A DNA stretch of 64,000 nt, from assembly GCA_023249675.1 (NCBI GenBank), contig JAHFCE010000011.1, forward strand, positions 20,771-84,770. Direction: 5' to 3'. This DNA comes from Elusimicrobiota bacterium. Lineage in GTDB: Bacteria; Elusimicrobiota; Elusimicrobia; UBA1565; UBA9628. Made by a program: the position numbers and the translations under genes. This document shows, piece by piece, positions 28,066 to 38,563 of the stretch. Position 1 is the first letter of the stretch, and every line of letters starts with the position of its first letter. The notes beneath the pieces were generated by a model. That model was given only the letters and a program-made list of their open reading frames with translations, was not told the origin of the DNA and ran no database searches.

Positions 28066-28445
28066 AGAAACTCATCGTCATCTTTGCCGTGCTGTACGGG
28101 ACGTATTGGTACGCCAGCCGGAGCTTTCATTTCGCGGACACCTTGGCCTACGCGAGGAAGAACCCGCGGGCTTCCTGGGCGCCGGCCGCGGACTACTATG
28201 TCGGCCTCGTCTACTATCAGCGCGCCGAATACGTGAAGTCCCAGGAGGCTTTCACCCAGCTTCTCGCGGACTACGCGACGGGCCCTTACACCGCGAAAGG
28301 GCTGCTGCGCCTTGCCTCGGCCGCCGAGGAAAATCGAGACTACGGCGTCGCGCGCCAGTCGTTGGAACGCTTCATCGAGGAGTTTCCCGACCACAAGGAC
28401 AAACGGATCGCCGAACAGCGGCTGGAGAACATTAAATTCAAATGA
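28062..28445 (+). CDS. Small TPR-like protein
   Basis: YYVGLVYYQRAEYVKSQEAFTQLLADYATGPYTAKGLLRLASAAEENRDYGVARQSLERFIEEFPDH. Confidence 0.6.
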   Translation: MKKLIVIFAVLYGTYWYASRSFHFADTLAYARKNPRASWAPAADYYVGLVYYQRAEYVKSQEAFTQLLADYATGPYTAKGLLRLASAAEENRDYGVARQSLERFIEEFPDHKDKRIAEQRLENIKFK

Positions 28446-28798
28446 GCGCGCTCCCTCCGTTTTCCCGCCTTGTCATGGACGCGATGACGCGCCGCGGTCT
28501 GGGCCTGCGCGAGTTGTGCCGCCAAGCGCGTCTTGATCCGTCGTTTCTCTCCAAAGTATTGGCGGGCAAGCGCAATCCCCCGGCGGAAGAGGAAGTCTTG
28601 CGGCGCATCGCCGCGGCGTTGGAAACCGACGCCGTGGAATTGGTCGTGGCCGCTGGACGCATTCCCTCGGAGTGGAAGAATTTGACGACCAATGGCGAGC
28701 TCCTGCGCCGCGTCGACGCCATGGCGAATTCTGGTCATCCTCGAAAAAATATTTCGTTGCCGTTTCCGTCCAAGCCGTTCAACGAGGAGCTGCTTTAG
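28442..28798 (+). CDS. XRE-family helix-turn-helix regulator
   Basis: GLGLRELCRQARLDPSFLSKVLAGKRNPPAEEEVLRRIAAALE. Confidence 0.8.
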   Translation: MSALPPFSRLVMDAMTRRGLGLRELCRQARLDPSFLSKVLAGKRNPPAEEEVLRRIAAALETDAVELVVAAGRIPSEWKNLTTNGELLRRVDAMANSGHPRKNISLPFPSKPFNEELL

Positions 28799-28800
28799 CC

Positions 28801-29910
28801 ATGTCCGTCCCATGGACCCCGCGTCAGCGTTGGGCCGTCCGTTTGAATGTGGACACGCCTCCGCGCCGTGCCTGGGATCTTCTTGAAACTTTGGGTCCGG
28901 AGGGTCTCGATCATGCCGTTGACGTCGATTGGGCCCGCGTCAGCGCGGCGACATTCGAGGACGTCGCCCCGTGGCGCCGCGCCGCCCTTGCCTTCGACGT
29001 CGCTGCCGAGGAGCTTCTTGCCGTTGAGCTCGGGGCTCGTCTGATTCTGCGCGGCGATCCGGAATACCCCGACCTCCTTGCCTCGATCCACGATCCGCCG
29101 CTCGTTCTCTATGTCCAGGGCTGTCTGGGCTCCTGCCCGCCGGTCGCCTTTGTCGGCACGCGCGTTCCCACGCCCTACGGCCGCCGCATGGTCCGCCGTC
29201 TGGCCGGCGACGCCTCCCGCCGCGGCCTGACCATCGTCAGCGGTCTCGCCCGGGGCATCGACGCGGAGGCGCATCTCGCGGCCCTCGACGCGAAAGGCCC
29301 GACGTGGGCCGTCCTCGGCACCGGTTTGGGTCACGTCTACCCCGCTGAGCACGGCGCCATGGCCCGCCGCATCGTCGCGGCGGGCGGTGCAGTGATCTCG
29401 GAGAGGCCTCTTGAGACCCGGCCTCTGCCGGAACTGTTTCCCCGGCGCAACCGCATCGTGGCCGGCTTGTCCTGGGCCGTGGCGGTCGTCGAGGGGCGCC
29501 ATAAGTCCGGGTCACTGATCACAGCCCGCCTAGCCGCTGAATATGGCCGTGAGGTTTTGGCCGTTCCCGGCCCGGCCGATTCCGTCATGTCCGAGGCTCC
29601 TCACCGGCTTCTAGCCGCCGGCGCGCGCCTGACGGCCACGGTGGACGACATACTGGCCGCGCTGCCCGAAGGTCAAATTCTGGAGGCTCGGCTGGTCCCC
29701 ATGGCGGCGCCTGCGGCGTTCGCGGCCCCGACGGAGGAAGAGGCCGCAGTGATGGCCTTATTGGGCGCCGATGCCCTCTCCTTAGATGAACTGGTCCAGC
29801 TCTCTGGACTTGACACCACGCGCATTTCCTCTATAATGTTCGGGCTGGAACTGAAAGAAAGAGTATCCTCCGTGCCTGGACAACGCTATGCCCAAAAAGA
29901 AGCCCGCTGA
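28801..29910 (+). CDS. dprA: DNA processing protein DprA
   Basis: FVGTRVPTPYGRRMVRRLAGDASRRGLTIVSGLARGIDAEAHLAAL; FPRRNRIVAGLSWAVAVVEGRHKSGSLITARLA. Confidence 0.95.
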   Translation: MSVPWTPRQRWAVRLNVDTPPRRAWDLLETLGPEGLDHAVDVDWARVSAATFEDVAPWRRAALAFDVAAEELLAVELGARLILRGDPEYPDLLASIHDPPLVLYVQGCLGSCPPVAFVGTRVPTPYGRRMVRRLAGDASRRGLTIVSGLARGIDAEAHLAALDAKGPTWAVLGTGLGHVYPAEHGAMARRIVAAGGAVISERPLETRPLPELFPRRNRIVAGLSWAVAVVEGRHKSGSLITARLAAEYGREVLAVPGPADSVMSEAPHRLLAAGARLTATVDDILAALPEGQILEARLVPMAAPAAFAAPTEEEAAVMALLGADALSLDELVQLSGLDTTRISSIMFGLELKERVSSVPGQRYAQKEAR

Positions 29911-32314
29911 AAAGAAGCTCGCCAAAGTCGCGCCGAAGGCCGCAGCCCCCGAAAAGACGGTCAAATCCGCCAAGGGCGCGCGCACCGGCCCCAGCCTGCT
30001 CGTCGTCGAGTCCCCGGCCAAGGAAAGGACGATCTCCCGCTTCCTCAAAGGTGAATTCGTGGTCAAGTCGTCGTTCGGCCACGTTCGCGATCTCCCCGTC
30101 CGCAAGATCGGCGTCAACGTGGACGACGATTTTTCGCCCCAGTACGTCGTCTTGCCCCGCGCCAAGAAGATCCTGGCCGAGTTCAAGTCCTTGGTCTCCA
30201 AGGCCGCTTTCGTCTACCTCGCGACCGACCATGACCGCGAGGGAGAGTCCATCGCCTGGCATCTGGTCGACCTGCTCAAGCTGAAGGCCGACCGGGTCAA
30301 GCGCATCACCTTCCATGAAATCACCCCGACCGCCATCAAGGCGGCCATCGCCGCGCCGCGCTCGATCGATGAGAACCTCGTGCACGCCCAGCAGGCCCGG
30401 CGCGTCATCGACCGCTTGGTCGGCTACAAGCTCTCGCCGCTGCTTTGGGTCAAGATTCAGAGCGGACTGTCCGCCGGCCGCGTGCAGTCCGTCGCCGTGC
30501 GCCTGCTGGCCGAGCGCGAGCGCGAGATCAAGGAGTTCGCCTCTGAAGGCTACTGGACTTTGACGGCTGCGCTCGAGAAGGACGGCGCGCCGCCCGTGTT
30601 CGACGCCAAGCTCTCTCTGTGGAAGAAGGAGAAGGTCGAGACGACCCGCGCCTACGACCTGTTCTCCGAGCAGTACCGCGTCAAGGCGACGACCTTGCGC
30701 ACCGCCTCGGACATGGACGCGGTCTCGCGCCTCGTTCAAGGCGGCGTGTTCAAGGTGGTCAAGGTCGAGAAGAAAGAGGTCCGCCGCCGTCCGCCGCCCC
30801 CGTTTTCGACGTCGACTTTGCAGCAGGCCGCTTCCCAGAAGATGGGATTTGCGGCCGAACGCACGATGCGCATCGCCCAGTCCCTGTATGAAGGCGTGGA
30901 CCTTGGCGGCAAGGATCCGGCCGGCCTCATCACCTATATGCGCACCGACTCATTTTCGATCGCCAAGACCGCGGCGGTGGAATGTGCGGCGTTTGTCAGA
31001 GAAACCTATGGAGACGGCTACGCTCCTCAAGAACCCCCGACGTATCAGACGAAGTCGCGCGGTGCCCAGGAGGCCCACGAGGCCATCCGTCCGACGAGCG
31101 TTCTGCGCACGCCTGAGGAGGTCCGCAAGTTCCTGACCCCCGACCAGATCCGCCTCTACGAGCTCATCTGGAAGCGCTTCGTCGCGTCGCAGATGATCGA
31201 GGCGACCTACGACACCGCCGCGGCCGATATCGCAAACGGAGAGTCGCTGTTCCACGGCACGGGCCGTACGCTGAAGAGCGAGGGTTTCCTGCGCGTGTAC
31301 CGCGACGCGCCGAAAGGCGACGAGGAGCCCGACGAGGAGCCCGAGGAGGAGGAGGGCGGACGCCTGCCCCCGCTGAAGGAGGGCGACGAACTGAAGCTCG
31401 TCGAACTCAAGCCCGAGGAGCACCGCACGAGCCCGCCCCCGTATTACAATGAGGCGAGCCTGATTCGCGCGATGGAAAAGCACGGCATCGGCCGCCCTTC
31501 CACGTACGCGCCGACGATCAAGACGATCGTGGATCGCGGCTACGTGCGTCGGAACATGAAGGACCGCAAGCTCATTCCAACCGAGCTCGGCATTCTCGTG
31601 ACCGAGAAGCTCAAAGGCCACTTCCCGGATGTCGTCAGCCTGACTTATACGGCCAACGTTGAGGCCCAGCTTGACAAGATCGCCGAGGGCGCGGCGGCTT
31701 GGACCGACGTGGTCAAGACCTTTTATGCGCCGTTCTCAAAGGCGTTGAGCTCTGCTGCGACCGAGATGGAGGCCTCGCGCATTGAGCCGAAGATGTCAGA
31801 CGAGCTGTGCCCGATCTGTACCGCGCCCATGCTCATCCGCGAGAGCCGTTTCGGCAAATATCTGTCCTGTTCGACCTTTCCAAAATGCAAGGGCAAGATC
31901 CAGCTCACGCCCGAGGGCCAGAAGGTCGTCCTCGAGATGACCGGCGAGAACTGCGACTTGTGCGGCAAGGCGATGGTCATCCGCACGGGTCGCAAGGGCA
32001 AGTTCATGGCTTGTTCCGGCTATCCGGAGTGCAAGAACACGTTCTCGCTCGATGCCGACGGCAAGAAGGTCGCGGGCTCGCGCCCGCTGCGGACCACGCG
32101 TCCCTGTAACAAGTGCCAGAAGCATATGTGGCTGCGCACGGGTAAACGTGGCTTCTTCCTGACCTGTCCCGGCTATCCGAAGTGCCGCAACTTGAAGCCG
32201 GTGTCGAAGGAAGAAGGCGAGAAGCTCCGCGTCGAGGGCGAAGCCCTGCTGGCGGCGCAGATCGCCGCGCGTCTTGCCGCGCCGCCGCCCGCGATCCCGC
32301 AGGCTCAGGGCTGA
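29888..32314 (+). CDS. topA: DNA topoisomerase I
   Basis: LLVVESPAKERTISRFL; ATDHDREGESIAWHL; AGLITYMRTDSFSIA; C-terminal zinc fingers. Confidence 0.97.
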   Translation: MPKKKPAEKKLAKVAPKAAAPEKTVKSAKGARTGPSLLVVESPAKERTISRFLKGEFVVKSSFGHVRDLPVRKIGVNVDDDFSPQYVVLPRAKKILAEFKSLVSKAAFVYLATDHDREGESIAWHLVDLLKLKADRVKRITFHEITPTAIKAAIAAPRSIDENLVHAQQARRVIDRLVGYKLSPLLWVKIQSGLSAGRVQSVAVRLLAEREREIKEFASEGYWTLTAALEKDGAPPVFDAKLSLWKKEKVETTRAYDLFSEQYRVKATTLRTASDMDAVSRLVQGGVFKVVKVEKKEVRRRPPPPFSTSTLQQAASQKMGFAAERTMRIAQSLYEGVDLGGKDPAGLITYMRTDSFSIAKTAAVECAAFVRETYGDGYAPQEPPTYQTKSRGAQEAHEAIRPTSVLRTPEEVRKFLTPDQIRLYELIWKRFVASQMIEATYDTAAADIANGESLFHGTGRTLKSEGFLRVYRDAPKGDEEPDEEPEEEEGGRLPPLKEGDELKLVELKPEEHRTSPPPYYNEASLIRAMEKHGIGRPSTYAPTIKTIVDRGYVRRNMKDRKLIPTELGILVTEKLKGHFPDVVSLTYTANVEAQLDKIAEGAAAWTDVVKTFYAPFSKALSSAATEMEASRIEPKMSDELCPICTAPMLIRESRFGKYLSCSTFPKCKGKIQLTPEGQKVVLEMTGENCDLCGKAMVIRTGRKGKFMACSGYPECKNTFSLDADGKKVAGSRPLRTTRPCNKCQKHMWLRTGKRGFFLTCPGYPKCRNLKPVSKEEGEKLRVEGEALLAAQIAARLAAPPPAIPQAQG

Positions 32315-32324
32315 CGCGCAGGCC

Positions 32325-33236
32325 ATGACCAAGCTCGCCGCGGACTCGGGAGCGTTGCGCCTTGAGACCGAGCGTTTCCTGACCCATCTGCGCGCCACGC
32401 GCAACTACTCCCCGCACACCCTGCGCGCCTACGGCAAGGACCTCGAGGCGTTCGTCGTCCAATATCCGGGGCTCGAGCCGGGCGCGATTGAGCGCGTGCA
32501 TGTGCGCGCTTTCCTGTCCGGCCTCCAGAAAGAGGGGGGCGGGCTCGCGCGGGCGACGATTCTGCGGCGCATGGCGGCCCTGCGTTCGTTTGTCAAATTC
32601 TTGCGCGCCGGCGGCCGCCTGAAGGGCAACCCGATCTTCGGCGTTCCCCTGCCCAAGCGTGGCCGTCCTCTGCCAAAATTCCTCACGGAAAACGAGATGA
32701 CGGAGCTGTTTGCCGCGTCCCGCAACGACAATGCGAATCAGCATGTCCGAGATCGCGCTTTGTTGGAGCTGATCTATTCTTCCGGCCTGCGTCGCTGCGA
32801 AGTCGCGGCGCTCAATGTGGGCGATGTGGACTCCCTGAGCGGGACCGTGCGCGTATTCGGAAAAGGCTCGAAGGAGCGAATCGTCCCCGTCGGCAACGAC
32901 GCGCTCAGATGCCTGCATGATTACCTCAAGCGGAGGGGCGGGTCTGAAGACGCCGCGCCTCTGTTTCTCAACTCGCGGGGCGGCCGTCTGTCCGATGGAG
33001 GCATCGTTTACCTGCTCAGCCGGTGGATCAAGCGCTCGTCCCTTAAGAAAAAAATAACACCCCATGTCCTTCGGCATAGTTTTGCCACGCATTTAATGAA
33101 CAGAGGCTGCGACATTCGAACGGTCCAAGAGATGCTTGGGCATGTCAGCCTGCAGACGACCCAGATCTACACTCACGTCTCCCTCGACCGGATCAAAGAG
33201 GTCTATAAAAAAACTCACCCGCGGAACGCGGGATGA
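32325..33236 (+). CDS. xerC: Tyrosine recombinase XerC/XerD
   Basis: LEL-IYSSGLRRCEVAALNVGDVD; HVLRHSFATHLMNRGCDIRTVQEMLGHVSLQTTQIYTHVS. Confidence 0.93.
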   Translation: MTKLAADSGALRLETERFLTHLRATRNYSPHTLRAYGKDLEAFVVQYPGLEPGAIERVHVRAFLSGLQKEGGGLARATILRRMAALRSFVKFLRAGGRLKGNPIFGVPLPKRGRPLPKFLTENEMTELFAASRNDNANQHVRDRALLELIYSSGLRRCEVAALNVGDVDSLSGTVRVFGKGSKERIVPVGNDALRCLHDYLKRRGGSEDAAPLFLNSRGGRLSDGGIVYLLSRWIKRSSLKKKITPHVLRHSFATHLMNRGCDIRTVQEMLGHVSLQTTQIYTHVSLDRIKEVYKKTHPRNAG

Positions 33237-34180
33237 AAGACAAGATCGAGCTTCTCATGGAGGAAACCGGCTGCGACCGCGGCGAGGCGGAGCTCGCTCT
33301 CGAGATGTGCGGCTACGAGGTCGAGGCGGCCGTCCGCCAGATTCCGCGTCTGCTCAATGACATCTGCGCGCTCAAGGGGAAGTTCGTGCGGCTCAACGAG
33401 AACCAGCATGGGCTGTTCCTTGTCGTGCTGAACCTCAAGAGCCGCAAGGTTCTGCGCTCGCGCGCCGTCATGTCCTACGACCCGGCGGTATGTGCCGTCG
33501 AGCTCGCCGAGGATTGGTTTGCCTTCGAGAAGCACCTGTACGGCTGCCGCCTTTGGGACGGGAGCCTCCCGGCCGAGAGCCTCGAAGTCGAGCAGCGCTT
33601 GGCCGCTCACTTTCGCGCGGCCGGGCCCGAGGTCTTCGACCGTTTGCGCGCGTCGACTTCGGAGGAATCGACCGCCGAGCTCGCCGGACCCTTGCGCGCG
33701 TATTTTCGCGATCAAAGTTTGAGCCTCCGCGCGAAAAAGGATATCCTCGACCTCGGCCAGTTCCAGTCCCTGCGCAAGGTGCCGGCGCCGGCTGCTCGCC
33801 GCGGCAAACCCGAGCCGGGCGTGCCGTCCGCGGATGGTTTGCTCGTCTTGAAGATCATTCTTGAGGAAGATCCGAATGGTTTGCCTGCGAGCGCGCTGCA
33901 CGCGGGAGACATGATGTTCGCGCGGATCGTCGATGGACGGGATATCGCGCGGTATCTCGCTCGGCTGTTCGGTGGACTGACGGCGTCGGGACCGGTGCCC
34001 ATCGAGGCGCCGGTTGAGGCGATCGAGTCGAGTCAGGCGGGGACGCTTGTGCGCGTGCGCTTCGCCGTCGGAGTCGCAGGCGACGCGCTCGTGCCCGGTG
34101 AGAAGCGGTTGAAGGCCGCGCGCGGCGTCGCTCACGGCCGCGGCGACGGTTCGTGGTGGCGTCGATTTTTTAAAGGATGA
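33233..34180 (+). CDS. Unknown protein with UBA/TS-N-like N-terminal helical region
   Basis: IELLMEETGCDRGEAELALEMCGYEVEAAVRQI resembles a UBA-like fold; remainder unrecognised. Confidence 0.55.
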   Translation: MKDKIELLMEETGCDRGEAELALEMCGYEVEAAVRQIPRLLNDICALKGKFVRLNENQHGLFLVVLNLKSRKVLRSRAVMSYDPAVCAVELAEDWFAFEKHLYGCRLWDGSLPAESLEVEQRLAAHFRAAGPEVFDRLRASTSEESTAELAGPLRAYFRDQSLSLRAKKDILDLGQFQSLRKVPAPAARRGKPEPGVPSADGLLVLKIILEEDPNGLPASALHAGDMMFARIVDGRDIARYLARLFGGLTASGPVPIEAPVEAIESSQAGTLVRVRFAVGVAGDALVPGEKRLKAARGVAHGRGDGSWWRRFFKG

Positions 34181-34195
34181 TGGTTGGCGGTTGGC

Positions 34196-35566
<1,371 letters not shown>

Positions 35567-35588
35567 CTGTCGGGGAGAAGTCTGGGTC

Positions 35589-35616
35589 TTGACAATGCAA
35601 TGGGGCCTGTTATACT
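35589..35616 (+). promoter_or_regulatory. Sigma-70-like promoter downstream of purA
   Basis: TTGACA - 16 nt - TATACT. Confidence 0.65.
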
Positions 35617-35759
35617 GCAGGTGGGTTCGCGCTTTCGCTCGGCCTCAGCTTGCCATCAACGGGACAGAGGGGTTCGATGGCCAGTGGGGCCGGGCCTGTT
35701 TTTGGCCCAGGCGTCCGAATAGGCTTGATGGTGGGGGCGGCGACTCGCTAGAATAGCGC

Positions 35760-37835
35760 ATGAATCTGCTCGGCAAGTCCTTCCCCAAGCGCTTCTGCGC
35801 GGTGTTCTGCCTCCTTGCCGCGGTCGCCTACCTCCCGATGCTCGTCGGTATCCCCAGCAACGGGGTGTTCTCCTCCGTCGAAAGCGTTTGGCACGACCTC
35901 TCGTTCACTGTGCGCGAAGGGAGCATCAGGACCGGCGATCCTCGGCTCGTCCTGGTGGCCGTCGATGACGACACGGTGCACAGGCTCGGTTTCCCGCTGC
36001 CGCGCAAGGCCTACGCGCAGGCGCTCTCGAAGTTGAAGGACTACGGCGTTGCGACCGTGGTATTCGACGTGCTCTTCTTCGAGAACCGCGCGGGCGATGC
36101 TGAACTCGCCGCGCAGACGAAGCGGCACGGCAAGGTCGTCCATCTCTTTATTGCAGAGAGGCCCGAGGGAGTCGAGCAAGTCCGCGTGCAGATGGCGGTC
36201 AAGCCGCTCAAGGACGCCGCGCAATTCCTCGGTTCGCCGAGCATCGCCCGGCATCTCGATGATGACGGGCATATCCGCACCTTCCTGCTGTTCAACCGCG
36301 ATTTTGAGGATCCTGTGCTGAAGAACGGCCAGCCCGCGGCCTCCCTGGCGGCCGCGGCGGTGGCGAGTTTCTCGGGCAAGACGCTCGAGCAGGTGCTGAA
36401 GGAAAATCCCGCGGACCAGACGCCGATCCCGGTTCTCAACTTTCGCAAGCCCGTCGAGTGGGCTCGGCATGAGAACGGCGGCTCGAGGGACAAGTATTTC
36501 TCGCCCTACCGCACGATCTCCCTGATGGATGTGATCTCGGGCGAGCTCTCGAAGGCGCAGAAAGAGTCGCTGAAGGGCGCGCTCGTCATGGTCGGCTCCA
36601 TCAGTACCGGCTACTTCGACCATTACCCCGGTCCGTTCACCGCCCACACGCCCGGCCTCGAATTCCATTTGACGGCCATCGACAACGTCCTGAACGGCGA
36701 CGCGCTTGCGGCCACCAGCCGATTGCTCGTGCTCCTACTCGTGGTGCTTACAGTCTGGCTGCCCTATTTCTTCCTGCGCGCGCTGTCTCCCGCCAAGAGC
36801 GCGCTCGCCGTCGCGGCGTTGCTCGCGGCGATGGTGTGGGGCTCTCTGAGTCTGGCGGGGCGTGGTGTGATGATCTATCCGGTGGCGCCCGGTCTGGTCA
36901 TGATCGTGAGCTTCCTTGTGCTCACCGTGCACCGTGTCCTCATCGAGGACGCGGCGAAGCAGTTGATCAAGGCCAAGTTTGGGCAGTTCGTCTCACCTGA
37001 GATCGTCGAAGAGCTGGCCAATGACCCCGAGAAGGCCAAGCTCGGCGCGCAGAAGCGCGAAATGACGGTCTTTTTTCTCGATATCGCGCACTTTACTCAG
37101 ATCTCGGAGAAGATGGGTCCCGAGGCGCTGATTGCGTTCCTCAACAGGTATCTATCTGCTCTCAGCGAGGTCATCCTCGACCGTCGCGGCACGATCGACA
37201 AGTTCATCGGCGACTGCATCATGGCGTTCTGGAACGCTCCGCTCGAGAATAAGACCCATGCCCGCGACGCGGTGCTCGCTGCCCTGCATTGCCAGGCCAT
37301 GATCGGCGAACTGAATAAGAATCTTGACCCTGGCCTGCCGGAGATCCCGGCGATTCGCATCGGGGTCAACACGGGTTTGATGAACGTCGGCTTCACTGGG
37401 ACTGAGCGCAAGATGCAGTACACCGCGATCGGCGATGAGGTCAACCTCGCCTCGCGCCTGGAAGGGGCCAACAAATTCTTCGGCTCGAGCATCATCATCA
37501 GCGCGCCGACTTACGACGGCGCGAAGGACGCGGTCGAGGCGCGCTATCTCGGGCGCGCGCGCGTGGTCGGCAAGCAGACGCCGGTGCCGGTCTATGAGCC
37601 GCTTGCCGAAAAGGGCAAGCTGACGCCGGCGTGGGCGAAGGCCCTGCCCGTCTGGGAAATGGGCATCCAGGCTTTCTACGACAAGAAGTACGAGGCAGCC
37701 CTCGCCGGGTTCACGGAGTTCTTGAGTCTGATGCCTCAGGATGGACCGGGCGAGCTGTACCTCAACATCTCTCGCGACTACGCGGCCCTGCCGCCCGACG
37801 ATTGGGACCAGGTCTTCAACCTCACGGCGAAATAG
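35760..37835 (+). CDS. CHASE2-domain adenylate/guanylate cyclase
   Basis: N-terminal CHASE2 pattern, transmembrane helices, class III cyclase MTVFFLDIAHFTQISEKM...DKFIGDCIMAFWNAP...RIGVNTGLMNVGFTG. Confidence 0.92.
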   Translation: MNLLGKSFPKRFCAVFCLLAAVAYLPMLVGIPSNGVFSSVESVWHDLSFTVREGSIRTGDPRLVLVAVDDDTVHRLGFPLPRKAYAQALSKLKDYGVATVVFDVLFFENRAGDAELAAQTKRHGKVVHLFIAERPEGVEQVRVQMAVKPLKDAAQFLGSPSIARHLDDDGHIRTFLLFNRDFEDPVLKNGQPAASLAAAAVASFSGKTLEQVLKENPADQTPIPVLNFRKPVEWARHENGGSRDKYFSPYRTISLMDVISGELSKAQKESLKGALVMVGSISTGYFDHYPGPFTAHTPGLEFHLTAIDNVLNGDALAATSRLLVLLLVVLTVWLPYFFLRALSPAKSALAVAALLAAMVWGSLSLAGRGVMIYPVAPGLVMIVSFLVLTVHRVLIEDAAKQLIKAKFGQFVSPEIVEELANDPEKAKLGAQKREMTVFFLDIAHFTQISEKMGPEALIAFLNRYLSALSEVILDRRGTIDKFIGDCIMAFWNAPLENKTHARDAVLAALHCQAMIGELNKNLDPGLPEIPAIRIGVNTGLMNVGFTGTERKMQYTAIGDEVNLASRLEGANKFFGSSIIISAPTYDGAKDAVEARYLGRARVVGKQTPVPVYEPLAEKGKLTPAWAKALPVWEMGIQAFYDKKYEAALAGFTEFLSLMPQDGPGELYLNISRDYAALPPDDWDQVFNLTAK

Positions 37836-37837
37836 AG

Positions 37838-38554
37838 ATGAATATTTTCTGGCGGTTAATGTTCGGCCACCTGCTCTGTGACTTCACGTTTCAGACGAAT
37901 TTCATCAATCGTTGGAAGCGTACAAGCATGTGGGGCCTGCTCGTGCACAGTGTGATGCACCCGGTTGCCTATCTGATCGTCGCCTGGCCTTTCCTTGGCG
38001 ACTATTGGGTCGAGAATGTTTTCTTTCGTCTTGATGGTTGGTCGTGCGTCGGGATCATTTTCATCTTTCACTTCCTTGAAGATTGGTGGCGTGTGTACAC
38101 CATCTTCAAGTACGGGATGCCTGACAACACCCTGTTCTTCGCCTGGGATCAGGTCATTCATTATGCGGTGATCTTTTCCGTAGCGCCCCTGGCCGTCACC
38201 ACGACGGCGACGGCCGTGTTTTTCCCGGAGAAATGGCCGGTGCTCGGCTGCCTGTTCGTGCTCGTCACGCACGCCTGCACCGTGCTCGTCTACTTCCTGG
38301 AGAAGGATCTCCACGGCGCCGACTACCCCGGCGACGATGAGAAGTACCTTGCGATGGCTGAGCGCCTCGTGTTGGCGCTGTGCTTCCTGTTTCCGAGCGT
38401 GCTTGGCTCGTGCGCGCTCGCGGCGGGCTGGCTTGGGGTGATGTTCTTTCTGCGCCGGCGTCGCTTGTTCGACTTGACCACTTTCAGCTTCTACATGGGT
38501 GCGGCTATCGCGGTGCTCTGCGGGCTGGGCGCCCGGGCCATCTACTACTTGTAG
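37838..38554 (+). CDS. DUF3307-like integral membrane protein
   Basis: LMFGHLLCDFTFQTNFINRWKR...; multiple TM segments. Confidence 0.6.
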   Translation: MNIFWRLMFGHLLCDFTFQTNFINRWKRTSMWGLLVHSVMHPVAYLIVAWPFLGDYWVENVFFRLDGWSCVGIIFIFHFLEDWWRVYTIFKYGMPDNTLFFAWDQVIHYAVIFSVAPLAVTTTATAVFFPEKWPVLGCLFVLVTHACTVLVYFLEKDLHGADYPGDDEKYLAMAERLVLALCFLFPSVLGSCALAAGWLGVMFFLRRRRLFDLTTFSFYMGAAIAVLCGLGARAIYYL

Positions 38555-38563
38555 GGGACCTTC

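Noticed and set aside
35617-35724. Possible tRNA (GGTTCGA-like string) or 6S RNA downstream of purA
   Set aside because: No matching acceptor, D or anticodon stems could be folded by eye; kept only as a weak sRNA/leader candidate.
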